Shown here in pieces: positions 25,954 through 34,055 of a stretch of 64,000 nucleotides of DNA; within the stretch, counting starts at the first letter, position 1; each line of letters opens with the position of its first letter. The notes below the pieces were generated by a model. That model was not told the DNA's origin. It ran no database searches and worked only from the letters and a program-made list of their open reading frames with translations. Location: NCBI RefSeq assembly GCF_004358185.1, contig NZ_SMUV01000063.1, positions 1 through 64,000 on the forward strand, in the 5' to 3' direction. The position numbers and the translations under genes are program-made. The stretch is from Antarcticimicrobium luteum (lineage in GTDB: Bacteria > Pseudomonadota > Alphaproteobacteria > Rhodobacterales > Rhodobacteraceae).

Positions 25954-26451
25954 ATGCGTCTGGTGACCGCGATCGAAACCGCCACCGCCTGGCTGGCGGC
26001 CAGCCTGCTGACCCTGAGCGGCGGTATGCTGACCTATGAGGTGGTGGCGCGCTATTTCTTCAATGCGCCGACGATCTGGGCGGCCGAGCTGAGCCAGCTG
26101 TGCCTGATCTGGGCCTGTCCGGTCGCGATGGGCTGGGCGCTGACACACCGGCGGCACATCCGCGTCACCGCGGTGACCGCGCAGTTGTCGCCGAGGCTGC
26201 GCCAATGGGCCGAGGTGCTGTCGATCCTTGTCATCCTGGTCTTTTCGCTGGTGGTTCTGGCCTATGGCTTCGAGATATTCTTTGACAGTTTCGAACGGCA
26301 GCGGACGACCGGCACGATGCTGGACATGCCGTCCTGGATCCCCGAGGCCTCGGTTCCGGCCGGTTTCGCCCTGCTGATCCTGTCCTGCCTGACCAATCTG
26401 TGGCGGGCGCTCAGCGGCACTCTGCCCGATGAGGAAGGGGTGATGGAATGA
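25954..26451 (+). CDS. TRAP transporter small membrane subunit, DctQ family (second system)
   Basis: 165-residue protein with four predicted membrane helices (about 10-30, 46-66, 90-110, 128-150). The DctQ motif is seen at NAPTIWAAELSQLCLIWACPVAMGWA near helix 2. AGGACA precedes the ATG by 7 bases. It overlaps the DctM gene by ATGA, so the two are co-translated. Confidence 0.92.
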   Translation: MRLVTAIETATAWLAASLLTLSGGMLTYEVVARYFFNAPTIWAAELSQLCLIWACPVAMGWALTHRRHIRVTAVTAQLSPRLRQWAEVLSILVILVFSLVVLAYGFEIFFDSFERQRTTGTMLDMPSWIPEASVPAGFALLILSCLTNLWRALSGTLPDEEGVME

Positions 26452-27722
26452 CCGTCATCGTGATCCTGGTCGCGCTGTTCGCGCTGCTGCTGGTCGGTGT
26501 GCCGGTGGCCTATGCGCTGGGCATGCTGGGGCTGTCGATGCTGTATCTCGGCGGGTTCTCGCCGCTGATGGCGCCGCAGGCGATCCTGTCGACGATGGAC
26601 GGTTTCATCCTGCTGGCGGTGCCGCTGTTCCTGCTGATGTCCAATATCCTGCTGAAGGGCGGGGTCGGGCGCGACCTGTTCGCCGCAGTGCAGGCCTGGG
26701 TCGGGCACTGGCCCGGCGGGCTGGCGGTGGCGACGATCATCTCCTGCGGCATCTTCGCCGCCATCTCGGGCAGTTCGGTGGCCACCGCCGCCACCATCGG
26801 CACCGTCGCGGCGCCGGAAATGATCTCGCGCGGGTACAACCGGCGGTTCGTTTACGGGCTGCTGGCGGCGGGCGGAACGCTGGGCATCCTGATCCCGCCC
26901 TCGATCCCGCTAATCATCTATGGCTTCGTCACCGAGGAATCCGTCATCGCGCTGTTCATGGCCGGCATCGGACCGGGCCTGGCGCTGATCGCGCTGTTCA
27001 TCCTCTATTCCATCCTCTCGGCGCGGTTCCTGCAAAGCTATACCCCGGTCGAGCCGGTCAGCTGGCCCGAGCGCTGGCGCGCCACGCTGCGGGCGGCGCC
27101 CTCGGTCGTGCTGGCGGCGGTGATCCTGGGCGGTATCTATTCCGGCGCCTTTACCCCGACCGAGGCCGCCGCCATCGGCTTTTCTGTGGCGCTGTTCATC
27201 ACCGGCGTGATCCTGCGCAGCCTGACCTGGGCCAAGCTGTGGGGGGCGATGGTGGATTCGATGTCGACCACCGTCTCCATCCTGCTGATCATCGCCGGGG
27301 CCAAGATCTTCGGCAAGGCGATCACGCTCTATCGCATCCCGCAGGACATCTCGGCGTTCCTGTCGGACTGGGTGGCCACGCCGCTGGGGCTGATCGTCGT
27401 GGTCTCGGTGGTGCTGCTGCTGATGGGGCTGGTGTTCGAGGCGCTGTCGATGGTGCTGATCATGACGCCGGTGTTGCTGCCGGCGGCGCTGGCGATGCAT
27501 TTCGATCCGATCTGGTTCGGGATCTACATGGTCATCCTGGTGGAATGCGCGCTGATCACGCCGCCGGTCGGACTGAACCTCTATGTGATCCAGTCGGTGA
27601 CGAAATCCTCGCTCGGCGAGGTGTCGCGCGGCACCCTGCCGTTCCTCGTGCTGATGCTGCTGACCGTGGCGCTGCTCTATCTTTGGCCCGACCTCGCCCT
27701 TTATATTCCCTTCAAACTGTGA
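26448..27722 (+). CDS. TRAP transporter large permease, DctM family (second system)
   Basis: 424-residue inner-membrane carrier with about 12 hydrophobic segments. Family blocks: SGSSVATAATIGTVAAPEM near residue 105, GGTLGILIPPSIPLIIYGFV near 143, and FTPTEAAAIGFSVAL near 230. Length is standard. It ends 10 bases before the lyase gene, which is therefore likely on the same transcript. The system couples solute entry to a sodium or proton gradient rather than ATP. Confidence 0.94.
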   Translation: MTVIVILVALFALLLVGVPVAYALGMLGLSMLYLGGFSPLMAPQAILSTMDGFILLAVPLFLLMSNILLKGGVGRDLFAAVQAWVGHWPGGLAVATIISCGIFAAISGSSVATAATIGTVAAPEMISRGYNRRFVYGLLAAGGTLGILIPPSIPLIIYGFVTEESVIALFMAGIGPGLALIALFILYSILSARFLQSYTPVEPVSWPERWRATLRAAPSVVLAAVILGGIYSGAFTPTEAAAIGFSVALFITGVILRSLTWAKLWGAMVDSMSTTVSILLIIAGAKIFGKAITLYRIPQDISAFLSDWVATPLGLIVVVSVVLLLMGLVFEALSMVLIMTPVLLPAALAMHFDPIWFGIYMVILVECALITPPVGLNLYVIQSVTKSSLGEVSRGTLPFLVLMLLTVALLYLWPDLALYIPFKL

Positions 27723-27732
27723 CCCTGACCCC

Positions 27733-28608
27733 ATGACCCGATCCCAACCCGACAAGCTGCGCGCGCTGCTGGCGCGCCCCGGCCTGATCACCATGCCCTG
27801 CTGTTTCGATCCGCTTTCTGCCAAGCTGATCGAGCAGGAGGGGTTTGCGCTGACCTTCATGTCGGGCTTTGCCTCGGCCGCCGCCCGGCTGGGGGCGCCC
27901 GACACCGGGTTGATGTCCTATGCCGAGGTGCTGGACCAGGGGCGCAACATCTGCAACGCGGTGTCGGTCCCGGTGATCGGCGACGGCGACACCGGCTATG
28001 GCAATGCGATGAACGTGAAACGCACGGTGAAGGGGTTCGCGCAGGCGGGCTTTGCGGCGGTGATGATCGAGGATCAGGTCGCCCCCAAACGCTGCGGCCA
28101 TACCGCCGGCAAATCGGTGGTCACGCGCGACGAGGCGTTCGAGCGCATCCGCGCCGCCGCCGATGCCCGCGCCGAGGGGCATGACATCCTGATCCTGGCA
28201 CGCACCGATGCCCGGCACGAGCACGGCCTGGACGAAGCCATTGCGCGCGCCCGCGAATTCAGGCGTCTGGGCGCGGACATCCTGTTCGTCGAGGCGCCCC
28301 GCGACGAGGGCGAGATGCGGCGCGTCTGTTCCGAACTCGAGGGGCCGAAAATGGCCAATATCGTCGAGGGCGGGCTGACCCCGGCGCTGGCGCCGAAGGA
28401 ACTGGAGGCGATGGGGTTCAAGATCGCGGCCTATCCGCTGACGGTGATGGCGGCGGCCATGAAGGCTATGGTGGCGGCGCTGGACGCCTTCAAGACTGGC
28501 ACCCCGCCGGCGGAACTGCTGATGCCCTTTGACGAGATGAAGACCCGGATCGGGTTCGACGCCTATTTCGATGAGGAAAAGCGCTACGCCGTCGACCGGA
28601 CCGGCTGA
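27733..28608 (+). CDS. Isocitrate lyase / PEP mutase superfamily lyase
   Basis: 291-residue TIM-barrel enzyme. It has the metal site DGDTGYGN near residues 84-91 and the active-site loop EDQVAPKRCGHTAGK with Cys121, which marks the C-C lyase/decarboxylase branch (methylisocitrate-lyase-like, 2,3-dimethylmalate lyase, oxaloacetate decarboxylase) rather than the phosphomutases. NIVEGGLTP near 217 is also conserved. It follows the TRAP permease by 10 bases, so its substrate or a derivative is probably what the TRAP system imports: a 2-hydroxy or 2-oxo dicarboxylic acid is the best guess. It is convergent with the DUF1028 gene; the 63-base gap shows no clear terminator. Confidence 0.9.
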   Translation: MTRSQPDKLRALLARPGLITMPCCFDPLSAKLIEQEGFALTFMSGFASAAARLGAPDTGLMSYAEVLDQGRNICNAVSVPVIGDGDTGYGNAMNVKRTVKGFAQAGFAAVMIEDQVAPKRCGHTAGKSVVTRDEAFERIRAAADARAEGHDILILARTDARHEHGLDEAIARAREFRRLGADILFVEAPRDEGEMRRVCSELEGPKMANIVEGGLTPALAPKELEAMGFKIAAYPLTVMAAAMKAMVAALDAFKTGTPPAELLMPFDEMKTRIGFDAYFDEEKRYAVDRTG

Positions 28609-28671
28609 GGGCGAAGGGCAGGTCGCGGCCCGGCCCATCCGCTCCGCAGGCGTTGCGGTGCGGCTTCGGTG

Positions 28672-29379
28672 TCACCCGGCGCTGCCTTCACGCTCTGCGA
28701 TCCTGCGGTCCAGGTTCGACCGATCGGTCACCCCGGCGAAGTTCTCCGCCGTGCCGAAGCCTTCGGCGAACAGCAGATAGCGCTCGCCGGCGACCTTCAG
28801 CAACCGCGCAAGATCGGCCAGCGGATCGGGGTGGTCGTCGGTGCGCAGGTCGAGCCAGGGGTAGTCCTGGCCGCGGTGAATGCGCAACGCGGCGGACTGG
28901 CGGCCGCGCTTGTCGCCGCCGGCATCCTCGCCTGCGGCCATCGCCAGAAGCAGACGCTCGGCAAAGGGCAGGCCGGGATTGTCCAGATAGCACGAAAGCG
29001 TATCCGCGATCACCCGCGGTCCGGCCAGCATGTTGCCCGCCACCGAAACGCCCGGTGCGCCGCAATGACCGGCCCAGTCGACGCAGTCGGCGCCGGTATG
29101 GGCGGCGATCTCGCCGCTGGTGTCGATCATATGGGCCTGGCGCTGGGGCGCGCCGGAATCGCGGGCGATGAAATCCGCCAGAACCTCCTGCGCGCCTTCT
29201 CCGCCCTGCAACCGAAGGGCCCCTTCGACCCCCCACATCGGATTGATGAAGGCCTGGGTGGCGACCGCAGCCCCGGTGCGGATATGCGGCACCAGCGCAC
29301 CAACGGCGAAAAAGCGGCTGGCCACGGCGATTCCCAGATGGCCGGTCGCCGGGTCGCGGGCGACGATGGAATAGGTCAT
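28672..29379 (-). CDS. DUF1028 family protein
   Basis: 235-residue protein of the DUF1028 (Ntn-hydrolase-like) family, recognised from MTYSIVARDPATGHLGIAVASRFFAVG (motif start at residue 1), TQAFINPMWG, and GVSVAGNMLAGPRV. Members resemble proteasome/Ntn hydrolases in fold and often sit near gamma-glutamyltransferases and peptide importers; their reaction is not settled. Here it is the last gene of the GntR, GGT, DUF1028 operon, 12 bases after the GGT gene. Cytoplasmic. Possibly a peptidase or acylase acting on the same imported compound. Confidence 0.88.
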   Translation of the reverse strand: MTYSIVARDPATGHLGIAVASRFFAVGALVPHIRTGAAVATQAFINPMWGVEGALRLQGGEGAQEVLADFIARDSGAPQRQAHMIDTSGEIAAHTGADCVDWAGHCGAPGVSVAGNMLAGPRVIADTLSCYLDNPGLPFAERLLLAMAAGEDAGGDKRGRQSAALRIHRGQDYPWLDLRTDDHPDPLADLARLLKVAGERYLLFAEGFGTAENFAGVTDRSNLDRRIAEREGSAG

Positions 29380-29391
29380 GTCACCGCCTCC

Positions 29392-31185
29392 CTATCTGCC
29401 GACCGCATAGGCCTGCATCAGCCGCGGGGTTGCGGCGGCGCGCAGCAGCCCGTCGGCATCCCGCGCGGCGGCGGTCAGCCGGCCGATGGCCCAGGGTTCG
29501 GACACGTTGACATCGTGACCGCGCCCGCGCAGCTCGGCGATCACCTCGGCGCCGGCCGAGGGTTCGATCATCATCCGGCCGGGGTTGGCGACGCGGGGAT
29601 AGAACGAGCCGGTGAAATGCTCGGAATGGAACAGCGGGGCGTCGATCACCTCCTGCATGTTCTGCTGCCCGTGCACGAGGCGCAGGAAAAAGATCAACTG
29701 CCACTGGTCCTGCTGGTCGCCGCCGGGGGTGCCGAAGGCCAGGTGCGGCCTGCCGTCCCTGAGCGCCAGCGAGGGGGTCAGGGTGGTGCGCGGACGATGC
29801 CCCGGGGCCAGGCTGGTGGGCAGCCCCTCGTCGAGCCAGAACATCTGGGCGCGGGAGTTGAGCGCGAAGCCCAGGCCGGGGATGATCGGCGAGGATTGCA
29901 GCCAGCCGCCCGAAGGGGTGGCCGAGACCATGTTGCCCCAGCGGTCGATCACGTCGACATGCACGGTGTCGCCGCGCCGGTTCGACAGATGCGCCATGGT
30001 CGGCTCGCCCGCATCGGCGCCGACGGACACCCCGGCGCTGGCGCCTGCGCGGTCGATGGCGGCCCGGGCCAGATGCTCCAGCCCCGGAAGGACGCCCGGC
30101 CGCTGCTCCAGCGAGGCGGCTCCGGTGATCAGTTTGCTGCGCCCGGCTGCGTAATCGTCGGACAGCAGCCGCTCCATGGGGATGTCGAAGAAATCGGGGT
30201 CGCCGTAATAGGCCTCCCGGTCCGCGTAAGAGAGTTTCATCGCCTCGATGACGGTATGGATGAAATCCGCGCCCATCAGCGGCATATCCGCGATGCCGGC
30301 GTGTTTCAGCAATTGCAGGCTTTGCAGCAGGACCGGCCCCTGGCTCCAGGGCGCCGTCTTGCAGACGGCCCAGTCGCCATAGTCGAGGGTGAGCGGCTCT
30401 TCCCAATGGGCGTGCCAGCCGGCGAGGTCATCGGCGCTCAGTACGCCCTTGCGCCGTTCGCCGGTGCCATCCATGACGCAGGCGTCCTTGAGATAGCCGC
30501 CGATCGCCTCGGCGATGAAGCCGCGATAGAAGGCGTCGCGCGCCTTGTCGATCTGCGCCTCGCGGCCGGAAACCGTCTCGGCCTCGGTCAGCAGCCGTTC
30601 CCAGGTGTCGGCAAGGGCCGGATTGCGGAACAGGCGGCCGGTGGCGGGGGCCTTGCCGCCCGGCATCCAGGTTTCGGCCGAGGTCGGCCATTCCTGTTCG
30701 AACAGCTCGCCCAGGCTTTCGATGGCGAGCGAGACACGCTCAAGCACCGGATGGCCCTGGCGGGCATAGTAGATCGCCGGTTCCAGCACCTCGCGCAGCG
30801 ACATCGTGCCCTGATCGCGGAGCATCAGCATCCAGCCGTCGAAGGCGCCGGGGATCACGGTGGCCAGCAGCCCGGAGCCGGGGATCAGGTCCAGCCCCTC
30901 GTCGCGGTATTTGGCGATGGTTGCGCCCTGCGGCGCGCTGCCCTGACCGCACAGAACCTTTACCTTGTCCTCTTTGGCGGAATAGACGATCGCGGGCACC
31001 TCGCCGCCGGGTCCGTTCAGATGCGGTTCGACAACCTGCAGCACAAAGCCCATCGCCACCGCGGCGTCGAAGGCGTTGCCGCCCTTTTCGAGCAGGCCGA
31101 ATCCGACCGAGGAGGCCAGCCAGTGGGTGGATGTCGCGACGCCGAAGGTGCCGGTGATCTCGGGGCGGGTAGTGAAAGCGGCCAT
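29392..31185 (-). CDS. Gamma-glutamyltransferase family protein
   Basis: 597-residue Ntn hydrolase of the gamma-glutamyltranspeptidase family, which self-cleaves into large and small subunits. The processing and catalytic Thr is Thr407 in GDTVHVDVIDRWGNMVSAT. The Gly-rich oxyanion/substrate region is GGWLQSSP, and the N-terminal EKGGNAFDAAVAMGF is typical. There is no signal peptide, unlike periplasmic E. coli GGT, so it probably acts on imported substrate in the cytoplasm. Some members of this branch hydrolyse cephalosporin-type or gamma-glutamyl amides rather than glutathione. It lies 17 bases after the GntR gene and 12 before DUF1028. Confidence 0.92.
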   Translation of the reverse strand: MAAFTTRPEITGTFGVATSTHWLASSVGFGLLEKGGNAFDAAVAMGFVLQVVEPHLNGPGGEVPAIVYSAKEDKVKVLCGQGSAPQGATIAKYRDEGLDLIPGSGLLATVIPGAFDGWMLMLRDQGTMSLREVLEPAIYYARQGHPVLERVSLAIESLGELFEQEWPTSAETWMPGGKAPATGRLFRNPALADTWERLLTEAETVSGREAQIDKARDAFYRGFIAEAIGGYLKDACVMDGTGERRKGVLSADDLAGWHAHWEEPLTLDYGDWAVCKTAPWSQGPVLLQSLQLLKHAGIADMPLMGADFIHTVIEAMKLSYADREAYYGDPDFFDIPMERLLSDDYAAGRSKLITGAASLEQRPGVLPGLEHLARAAIDRAGASAGVSVGADAGEPTMAHLSNRRGDTVHVDVIDRWGNMVSATPSGGWLQSSPIIPGLGFALNSRAQMFWLDEGLPTSLAPGHRPRTTLTPSLALRDGRPHLAFGTPGGDQQDQWQLIFFLRLVHGQQNMQEVIDAPLFHSEHFTGSFYPRVANPGRMMIEPSAGAEVIAELRGRGHDVNVSEPWAIGRLTAAARDADGLLRAAATPRLMQAYAVGR

Positions 31186-31202
31186 TTGGGCTCCGTCTTG
31201 CG

Positions 31203-31943
31203 TTATCGTTTTCGAAGGTCGTTGAAGACCGAGGGGCCCACCGCCTGATAGAGCGAGGGGGTCCAGCGGCTGAGGACATGGGCGAGGTGATCGGATATCG
31301 CGTGTTCGGCGTGATCGGGGTCGCCACAGGTCAGTTCCTCAAGCAGGGCGCGATGTTCGACATCAACGCCGGCCTCCTGATAGAACCGGCGTGGCACCTC
31401 GACGCTGCTGAGGGTAAAGCGGTGAATGTGCAGGGCACAGCGCAGCAGCAGCGGCGAGAGCAGGTCCATATCCGCGGCGGAGGCCAGCGAGCAATGGAAG
31501 GCGCGGTCCAGCTCGCTGCTCCGGTAGAGGTCATCCTGTTTGTGCGCCTCGGCCATTTGCCGGATCACGCCGTCGATCTTGTCCTGATGCTGCGAAAAGT
31601 CGGCGGTGGCAATCTTGCGCGCCACGCCGCGCTCGATCGACAGGCGGATGCGCACCATCTCGACCGCCTCCTCGAGGCTGGTCTCGGTGACCCGGGTGCC
31701 GCGATAGCCGGACCGCTTGACCAGGCCGTCATCGTCGAGGCGCAATAGCGCCTCGCGGATGGTGCCCTGGCTGCATCCGAACCGTCCTGCGAGATCCTGT
31801 TCCAGCAGTTGCTGGTCGGGGAGGAGTTGCCGGAACAGAATCGCCCGTTTCAGCGCGATGTAGATCAGATCCGACTTTTTCCCGCCCAGATTTGGGAGGT
31901 CTGCGGTCAATTCACTCAGGGCGGGCTTCGGGCCTGTTGACAT
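31203..31943 (-). CDS. GntR family transcriptional regulator (FadR/FCD type)
   Basis: 246-residue regulator. N-terminal winged helix: IYIALKRAILFRQLLPDQQL, then DLAGRFGCSQGTIREALLRL with the GntR recognition helix, and DGLVKRSGYRGTRV (the wing). The C-terminal FCD helical domain holds the metal/ligand residues, e.g. LDRAFHCSLA and DHLAHVL. I start at the ATG at 31943 (AGAGG 9 bases upstream) instead of the in-frame ATG at 31961, because the latter abuts the 20-bp palindrome and has no ribosome binding site. First gene of the GGT/DUF1028 operon and divergent from dppDF-type genes; it probably controls both. Confidence 0.92.
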   Translation of the reverse strand: MSTGPKPALSELTADLPNLGGKKSDLIYIALKRAILFRQLLPDQQLLEQDLAGRFGCSQGTIREALLRLDDDGLVKRSGYRGTRVTETSLEEAVEMVRIRLSIERGVARKIATADFSQHQDKIDGVIRQMAEAHKQDDLYRSSELDRAFHCSLASAADMDLLSPLLLRCALHIHRFTLSSVEVPRRFYQEAGVDVEHRALLEELTCGDPDHAEHAISDHLAHVLSRWTPSLYQAVGPSVFNDLRKR

Positions 31944-31963
31944 GTTTTCGCGCCTCTTCATAC

Positions 31964-31983
31964 TATCAATATCGATAATGATA
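31964..31983. promoter_or_regulatory. Candidate GntR operator, 20-bp palindrome
   Basis: TATCAATATCGATAATGATA is symmetric at 18 of 20 positions, centred on ATCGAT. It sits 20 bases upstream of the GntR start and 45 bases upstream of the divergent DppD start, in the only AT-rich stretch nearby. This suits an autoregulatory operator shared by both operons. GntR/FCD operators are usually shorter (NTGGTNNACCANN-like), so specificity is inference. Confidence 0.55.
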
Positions 31984-32028
31984 ACGGCGCTCGGTGTCCA
32001 GTCAATTGGGCGGGAAGGCAGAAAAAGA

Positions 32029-33021
32029 ATGACGCTTCTGCGCGTTGAAAATCTGGCGATAGACGTGGCGCGCGATGGTCAGTCCTGCCGTTTGGTTCAT
32101 GACGCTCATTTCTCGGTGGATCGTGGGGAAACCCTTGCGATCGTTGGGGAATCCGGTTCCGGTAAATCCCTGACCGCGCTCGCCGTGATGGGCCTTCTGG
32201 GCGAGGGGCTGTCGGTCAGCGGCGGGCATATCCTGTTCGACGGCGAGGATCTGACGACGATTTCGGCGCGGCGTCACAACGATCTGCGCGGCAGCGGAAT
32301 CGCTATGATCTTTCAGGAGCCGATGACCTCTCTGAACCCGGTGCGGTCGATCGAACGTCAGCTAACCGAGGGGATGCGCCTAAAAAATAGGCTAAGCCGC
32401 CGGGCGGCGCGCGCCCGCGCGCTGGAGTTGCTGACCGAGGTGGGAATCTCGGACCCGGAGCGTCGGCTGAAGCAATATCCGCACCAGCTTTCAGGCGGAA
32501 TGCGCCAGCGGGTGATGATCGCCATCGCGCTGTCCTGCGAGCCAGAGCTGATCCTGGCGGACGAGCCGACCACGGCGCTGGACGTGACCATTCAGGCGCA
32601 GATCCTCAGCCTGACATCGCGGCTGTGCCGCGATCACGGGGTCGGCCTTGTCCTGATCACGCACAACCTTGGCATCGTCGCGCGCCATGCCCAGAACGTC
32701 GCCGTGATGTATGGCGGCCGTGTGGTGGAGCGGGCCACCGCGCGGCAGCTCTATCGCGATCCGCAGCATCCCTACACCCAGGGGCTTCTGGCCTCGGTGC
32801 CGCGGCTCGACCTGCCGCGCGACACGCCGCTGCGCCCGGTGCCCGGGGCGCCGCCCGACCCGACCGTGGCACTTCCCGGCTGCCGGTTCCATCCCCGCTG
32901 CCCGAAGGCGAGCGACATTTGCGCCGAACAGGTTCCCGATTTCATCGCCGAGGGCGGGCATGAGGTCGCCTGCTGGAACTCCGGCATCCAGAAACTGAAG
33001 AGCAAGGGGGCCGCGGCATGA
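32029..33021 (+). CDS. Dpp-type ABC ATPase, DppD family
   Basis: 330-residue nucleotide-binding subunit. Walker A GESGSGKSLTAL near residue 40, Q-loop FQEPMTSLNPVRS, signature LSGGMRQRVMIAIAL near 158, Walker B ILADEPTTALDVT, switch His in LITHNLG. The C-terminal oligopeptide-transporter extension with the Cys motif (CRFHPRCPKASDICAEQ) is present, perhaps for a Fe-S or Zn site as in DppD. Start at the ATG 32029 with GGAAGG about 11 bases before; it is divergent from GntR. The DppF gene overlaps its end by ATGA. Probably under GntR control. Confidence 0.93.
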   Translation: MTLLRVENLAIDVARDGQSCRLVHDAHFSVDRGETLAIVGESGSGKSLTALAVMGLLGEGLSVSGGHILFDGEDLTTISARRHNDLRGSGIAMIFQEPMTSLNPVRSIERQLTEGMRLKNRLSRRAARARALELLTEVGISDPERRLKQYPHQLSGGMRQRVMIAIALSCEPELILADEPTTALDVTIQAQILSLTSRLCRDHGVGLVLITHNLGIVARHAQNVAVMYGGRVVERATARQLYRDPQHPYTQGLLASVPRLDLPRDTPLRPVPGAPPDPTVALPGCRFHPRCPKASDICAEQVPDFIAEGGHEVACWNSGIQKLKSKGAAA

Positions 33022-34016
33022 CGACGACCCGTCCGCTGCTGGAGGTGAACGACCTCCATGTCGGCTTCCCGATCCGCAAGGGCTTCTTTCAGCGCACTGT
33101 CGGAGAGGTCCGCGCGGTGAGCGGGGTATCCTTCTCGGTTCCGCGCGGCACCTCTTTCGGGCTGGTCGGGGAATCTGGGTGCGGCAAGACCACCGTCGCC
33201 CGCGCCGTGCTGCAACTGCTCGAACCGACGTCCGGCGTGATCCGGTTCGACGGCGAGGATGTCGCCAAGATGGACGCGGTCGCCCTGAGCCGGTTCCGGG
33301 GCAGGGTGCAGGCGGTGTTCCAGGATCCGTTCTCCTCCCTCAACCCCCGCATGAGCACCGGGCGGATCATTTCCGAGCCTCTGCGGGTGCACCGGCTCAA
33401 GCCCGAGAGCGAGATCAAGGCCGAGGTCGCCCGCCTGCTGGACATCTGCGGGCTGCCGGCCCGGTTCGCCGATCTTTATCCGCATGAAATGTCGGGCGGA
33501 CAGCGCCAGCGCGTCGGCATCGCCCGGGCGCTGGCGATGAACCCCGAACTGATCGTCTGCGACGAGGCGGTCTCGGCGCTCGACGTGTCGATCCAGGCGC
33601 AGATCATCAATCTGCTCGAGGGGCTCCAGAAAGAGCTGGGCCTGACCTATCTGTTCATCGGTCACGACCTGTCGGTGGTGCGCCATATCTGTGATCAGGT
33701 GGCGGTGATGTATCTGGGCCGGATCGCCGAGACGGCGCCGTCGGACCCGCTCTTTGCCAGCCCGAAACACCCCTATACCCAGGCGCTGATCGACGCCGTG
33801 CCCAATCCGGATCCCGACTACGAGGCCGGGCGCGAGATCGTGCCGCTGGAGGGCGAAGTGCCCAGCCCCGCCAATCCGCCGTCGGGCTGTTTCTTTCACC
33901 CGCGCTGTCCGCGCGCAACCGACCGCTGCCGGCGCGAGGTGCCGCGCCTCGACCCGGTCGAACCCGGCCATATGGCGGCCTGCTGGGAGACCGGCACGCT
34001 TGTTCCGGCCGGCTGA
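33018..34016 (+). CDS. Dpp-type ABC ATPase, DppF family
   Basis: 332-residue second nucleotide-binding subunit. Walker [14 protein letters not shown] near residue 52, Q-loop [12 protein letters not shown], signature [15 protein letters not shown] near 155, Walker [15 protein letters not shown] (Ala instead of Pro after Glu, normal in DppF), switch His in FIGHDLSVV. The C-terminal Cys cluster [15 protein letters not shown] matches the DppF tail. It overlaps DppD and lies 39 bases before the binding-protein gene, so the ATPase pair leads this operon, the reverse of the usual receptor-first order. Confidence 0.93.
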   Translation: MTTTRPLLEVNDLHVGFPIRKGFFQRTVGEVRAVSGVSFSVPRGTSFGLVGESGCGKTTVARAVLQLLEPTSGVIRFDGEDVAKMDAVALSRFRGRVQAVFQDPFSSLNPRMSTGRIISEPLRVHRLKPESEIKAEVARLLDICGLPARFADLYPHEMSGGQRQRVGIARALAMNPELIVCDEAVSALDVSIQAQIINLLEGLQKELGLTYLFIGHDLSVVRHICDQVAVMYLGRIAETAPSDPLFASPKHPYTQALIDAVPNPDPDYEAGREIVPLEGEVPSPANPPSGCFFHPRCPRATDRCRREVPRLDPVEPGHMAACWETGTLVPAG

Positions 34017-34055
34017 CGTCACTTTCGCAACAATAAAATCAACAGGGAGCCACTC

